Assembly (NCBI GenBank): GCA_963576725.1
Contig: OY755251.1
Location: 34,663,619 to 34,727,618 of the forward strand
DNA: 64,000 nt
Reading direction: 5' to 3'
Source: Azorinus chamasolen
Taxonomy: Eukaryota; Mollusca; Bivalvia; Cardiida; Solecurtidae
Shown: in pieces, positions 62,001-64,000 of the stretch
Layout: the number at the start of each line of letters is the position of its first letter
Numbering within the stretch: the stretch's first letter is position 1
Program-made: the position numbers and the translations under genes
The notes under the pieces: generated by a model
Told to the model about the DNA's origin: nothing
Databases searched by the model: none
The model's input: the letters and a program-made list of their open reading frames with translations, nothing else

Positions 62001-63085
62001 CAGTTGGCTGAGCGGTCCTTCGGACTGAAAGTAGACTATAACTAGGTACTATTTCCCTGTTCTATGCTAATTCCAAATTTCAATACCTACTGAATATTCA
62101 TGGACAAAATAGTTCTAACGAAATATAGAAGGTGGAACATCGTAGCCATTTTAGAAAGTAAAGAAACAGATCTTTCAAATTCAATTAGCAAACAGAACAG
62201 ACCCTGATCAGACAGCTTCTAGGAGCCATCTGATCTGGGTCTACTCTGTTTGCAAATGCATGAAAACACATTTATATGAGGGAAAGGGTTAAGGTTTACA
62301 AACGAATGACATGTAAAGCTTGGGTGTCATAAAGTTAACCCTTTACTCCATAATCCTACCTTTCTACACCTTTATAAACAGAGTAGACCCAGATCAGACA
62401 GCTCCTGTAGGATCCTGTCTGATTAGTGTCTGCTCCGTTTGCTGACAAGTTGCAGATTCTTTACTGTCTGCAATGACAATAAATTTCTTTTCTTTATATT
62501 TCTGATAATTTTAACCCTTTCCCTCATATAAACGCCTTTTCACGCATTGCAAACAGAGTAGACCCAGATCAGACGGCTCGTGTAGGAGCTGTCTGATCAG
62601 GGTCTGCTCTGTTTGCTTATGGAGTTTGATACATCGATTTCTTTAGTTTCTTAAATGGCTACAATATTCCATCTTCCATTAAACCTATTTGGCCCATGAA
62701 TATTCAGTAGGTATTGACATTTAGAATAAATAGAGAACAGGTAAAGGGTTAATATTCAAAACAAGTGAAATCTGGCACGAAAATTCATGATGTTCGGGTA
62801 ACTGTGATGAGCCCAGTTCGACACATGAGCCCAGTACGACACACGAGCACAGTACCAACACACAAGCCCAGTACCGACACACAAGCCAAGTACTGACAAG
62901 CCAAGTACTGACACACAAGCCCAGTACCGACACATGAGCCCAGTACCGACACATAACACACGAGCCCAGTACCGCCACACATAGCACAGACTAACCTGCA
63001 TGCTCTGTAGGTCCTTGTCGAATGTGATCACCTTTTCCACCTCCTCTGTGCCCAACCAGTTAGCCTCATACAACTTATTCACAAC
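58970..63085 (-). CDS. TIMELESS: Timeless C-terminal part (5 exons, 5' end outside window)
   Basis: Minus-strand join of 63085-62996, 61500-61284, 60745-60689, 60185-59985 and 59070-58970. The total is 666 nt, or 221 residues plus TAA, in one continuous frame with GT-AG junctions. The best evidence is exon 4: IPLALFSDCQEEV... then LLLQRLGFYFSGETEALYPR and IPAEWTSQDLVEKASILG. This parallels the human TIMELESS stretch with VPLTEENEEAMENEQFQQLL, LGVRPP, WRIPAKLSPTQLRRAAASL. Exon 2 LTDQLRFIQQSLLEAA parallels IPLLWLQNCLIRAAD. In humans this region overlaps the PARP1-binding segment. Timeless with Tipin protects replication forks and supports checkpoint signalling in the nucleus. The last exon gives a tail of only about 33 residues, shorter than the human one. 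The match is from memory of the family, not a search. Confidence 0.75.
59146..59240 (+). mobile_element. SINE tail (same family as 27920-28227)
   Basis: CAGTGCTTAATATTGTAGGC ... GACTGAAAGTAGACTATAAC; tRNA-like head missing. Confidence 0.8.
59560..59945. mobile_element. TTAA core-1 element split by a CAGGGTTGCC element, ends decayed
   Basis: GCAAACAGAGTAAACCCAG up to ATCAGAC, the insertion, then CAGACACCTCCTGTAGGCG to GATCTGATTCTA. Confidence 0.75.
59604..59867. mobile_element. CAGGGTT element with TTCCCTGAC internal repeats
   Basis: CAGGGTTGCCACA ... TGTGGAAACCCTG ends, 5-bp direct repeats CAGAC on both sides. Inside are several (A)AATTCCCTGACA-type repeats and a 13-bp A run. Confidence 0.8.
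59985..60185 (-). CDS. TIMELESS: Timeless exon with the diagnostic PRIPAEWT block
   Basis: Minus-strand acceptor TCTATTTCAG, donor GTGAGA; 201 nt. It encodes MGQPIPLALFSDCQEEVCNS, LYMRLLLQRLGFYFSGETEA, LYPRIPAEWTSQDLVEKASI. This is the strongest Timeless signature in the window. Confidence 0.85.
60360..60671. mobile_element. TTAA core-2 element with duplicated right arm (Timeless intron)
   Basis: TTAACCCATTCCCTCATATT ... GAGGTAATGGGTTAA; the TTTTCCTTTTCTCTAG to AAAAAGGTT segment is present twice. Confidence 0.9.
60689..60745 (-). CDS. TIMELESS: Timeless exon (57 nt)
   Basis: Minus-strand acceptor CTGTTTTCAG, donor GTGAGT. It encodes SGHTGKEHVEEPIMKHYV; phase 1 at both ends, so it could be skipped without a frameshift. 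Confidence 0.7.
60816..61009. mobile_element. TA-flanked palindromic (pogo/Tigger-like) element
   Basis: CAGTAAAATCCCGCC ... GGGGTTTTACTG, inner GGTAGCTTAATGCAGGAC / GTCCTGCATTAAGAAACC arms. Confidence 0.8.
61073..61233. mobile_element. TTAA core-1 element, ends lost
   Basis: TTCAATACCTACTGAATATT ... TTTGCAAAGGCATCAAAAGG. Confidence 0.75.
61284..61500 (-). CDS. TIMELESS: Timeless exon with acidic linker and start of PAB-like region
   Basis: Minus-strand acceptor TTGAATTCCAG, donor GTAATG; 72 codons plus one base. It encodes DEVSDRESDKTLQLLGEIFK, an acidic stretch (EEDEKDSMMDPSGFEED), then LDKVRTHGLTDQLRFIQQSL. Confidence 0.75.
61544..61791. mobile_element. TTAA miniature element, core 1
   Basis: TTAGCCCTTTACTCCATG ... 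GAAGTAAAGGGTTA; lies just downstream of the Timeless 61284-61500 exon acceptor. Confidence 0.88.
61793..61968. mobile_element. TTAA core-1 element, right end lost
   Basis: TTAAACCCTTTACCTGATG ... TATAAGCAAACAG. Confidence 0.7.
61989..62046 (+). mobile_element. SINE tail (same family as 27920-28227)
   Basis: TGTACAGTTGGCTGAGCGG ... GTAGACTATAACTAGGTAC. Confidence 0.75.
62047..62292. mobile_element. TTAA core-1 element
   Basis: CTATTTCCCTGTTCTATGC ... GAGGGAAAGGGTTAA. Confidence 0.88.
62335..62490. mobile_element. TTAA core-1 element, right end lost
   Basis: TTAACCCTTTACTCCATAAT ... GTCTGCAATGACAATAAA. Confidence 0.75.
62511..62752. mobile_element. TTAA miniature element, core 1
   Basis: TTAACCCTTTCCCTCATATA ... 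AACAGGTAAAGGGTTAA. Confidence 0.92.
62810..62985. repeat. 20-bp-class minisatellite in a Timeless intron
   Basis: Units of CAAGCCCAGTACCGACACA and variants (CGAGCCCAGTACGACACA, CAAGCCAAGTACTGA), about nine in number, ending next to the Timeless exon donor. Confidence 0.9.
62996..63085 (-). CDS. TIMELESS: Timeless exon (first in window)
   Basis: Minus-strand acceptor GCTTACACAG, donor GTTAGT; 30 codons. It encodes VVNKLYEANWLGTEEVEKVI then TFDKDLQSMQ. Its equivalence to a specific Timeless segment is less clear than for later exons; it may correspond to the region after the second Myb-like repeat. Confidence 0.6.
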
Positions 63086-63110
63086 CTGTGTAAGCAAAAC
63101 AAAAGTTATT

Positions 63111-63285
63111 CATAGTTAATGTAAATATACAGTAATATGTCACAGTTAATGTAAATATACAGTAATATGTCACAGTTAATGTAAATATACAGTAATATGT
63201 CACAGTTAATGTAAATATACAGTAATATGTTATACAGTAATATGGCACAGTCAGTGTAACTAAATATACAGTTATATGTCACAGT
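63111..63285. repeat. 30-bp minisatellite
   Basis: Four exact or near-exact units CACAGTTAATGTAAATATAC + AGTAATATGT, then decayed units. Confidence 0.95.
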
Positions 63286-63372
63286 TAATATCTGGGTCTA
63301 CTTTGTTTGCAAAGGTGTAGAGATTTAAAGTGTTAACTAAAAACAATGTCCAGATGGCAGCATGCCAGTACA

Positions 63373-63934
63373 TAACAAGAGCTGTCCGCAGACAGCGCGC
63401 TCCACTTTCTTTAGTGCTGGATAGTGTAGTGGAAGTCTAAGTCAGAAAGGGGAGATAACAACAGCAAAATTAATTTTAGGGTTACCTACCCTTGTGAAAT
63501 GGGTCCCCCTTGTAATAGTTAATATGTATACCAAAGATGAATCAAATATCTTGGACAGTTTCTGAGACATGGACCTGAACATAAAACTTAACCAACAATG
63601 AAAAGTGTAAGTCGAAAAAGGGGCATAACTATGGTAAAATTAATTTTAGGGTTACCTACCCTTGTGAAATGGGGTCCCCTTGTGACAGTTAATATGTATA
63701 CCAAAGATGAACCAAATATCTTTGACAGTTTCTGAGACATGGACCTGAACATAAAACTTAACCAACAATGAAAATTCTAAGTCGAAAAAGGGGCATAACT
63801 ATGACAAAATTAATTTTAGAGTTACCTACCCTTGTGAAATGGGTTCCCCTTGTGATAGTAAACATACATACCAAATATGAACCAAATATCTTTGATGGTT
63901 TCTGAGAAAAGGACCTTAACAAAAAGGTTAACCA

Positions 63935-63967
<33 letters not shown>

Positions 63968-64000
63968 AGAGGGTCATGACAATACCTCCACTTTTTGAAA
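63373..64000 (-). repeat. AGCTCCAC element, inverted copy, cut by window end
   Basis: Plus strand starts AACAAGAGCTGTCCGCAGAC and ends with a (GACGCC)n run and CCTCCACTTTTTGAAA. It is the reverse complement of 32711-33360 over about 630 bp. Confidence 0.92.

Noticed and set aside
62721..63097. Frames with repeated CVGTGLVC-type residues
   Set aside because: Translations of the minisatellite; only the 90-nt splice-bounded part belongs to Timeless.

Overview
The window is eukaryotic nuclear DNA, most likely from a mollusc and probably a bivalve. It has spliced genes with GT-AG introns, no bacterial gene organisation, and a dense load of short non-autonomous transposons and tandem repeats of the kind common in clam genomes. 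The species assignment is inference; nothing in the window proves it.

Two genes can be built from the sequence, arranged tail to tail. On the + strand, 14 coding exons between 11251 and 38277 join in frame into a 1713-residue TTC14 homologue (S1 RNA-binding domain, then TPRs, then a very long Arg/Ser-rich tail encoded by one 3.76-kb last exon). On the - strand, five exons between 63085 and 58970 encode the last 221 residues of a protein I assign to Timeless (replication-fork protection); its 5' part lies beyond the right edge.

Layout. 1-8100: repeat-rich flank with a CpG-rich patch, several inverted-repeat elements, a duplicated tRNA-like SINE fragment and a 46-bp minisatellite. 8106-10534: a tandem duplication of about 0.92 kb just upstream of TTC14; one copy holds a transposon and the other keeps the empty TTAA site. 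11190-38277: TTC14, with introns packed with miniature elements, a tRNA-derived SINE with clear target duplications, a 1-kb TTAA element carrying its own 165-bp tandem repeat, and a 2.8-kb satellite-bearing repeat. 38278-58900: intergenic, made mostly of the same miniature elements, a 3.7-kb block of AGCTCACC-type repeats, foldback elements and a 28-bp minisatellite. 58970-63085: Timeless 3' end. 63373-64000: an inverted copy of a repeat also present at 32711-33360.

The dominant structural theme is a swarm of about 60 miniature elements of 200-260 bp, flanked by TTAA with CCCTTT.../...AAAGGG termini (piggyBac-like by that signature). They carry long perfect or near-perfect palindromic cores. 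At least four core types sit behind similar termini. Two unrelated TTAA cores and a separate TA-flanked (pogo/Tigger-like) family share the same apex, GCTCCTATAGGAGC. Nested insertions give a relative order of activity for several families. No transposase gene is visible, so all of these are non-autonomous here.

Repeat boundaries marked as approximate were read by eye. Gene models rest on reading-frame continuity, splice signals and remembered family sequence; no transcript or database search was available.
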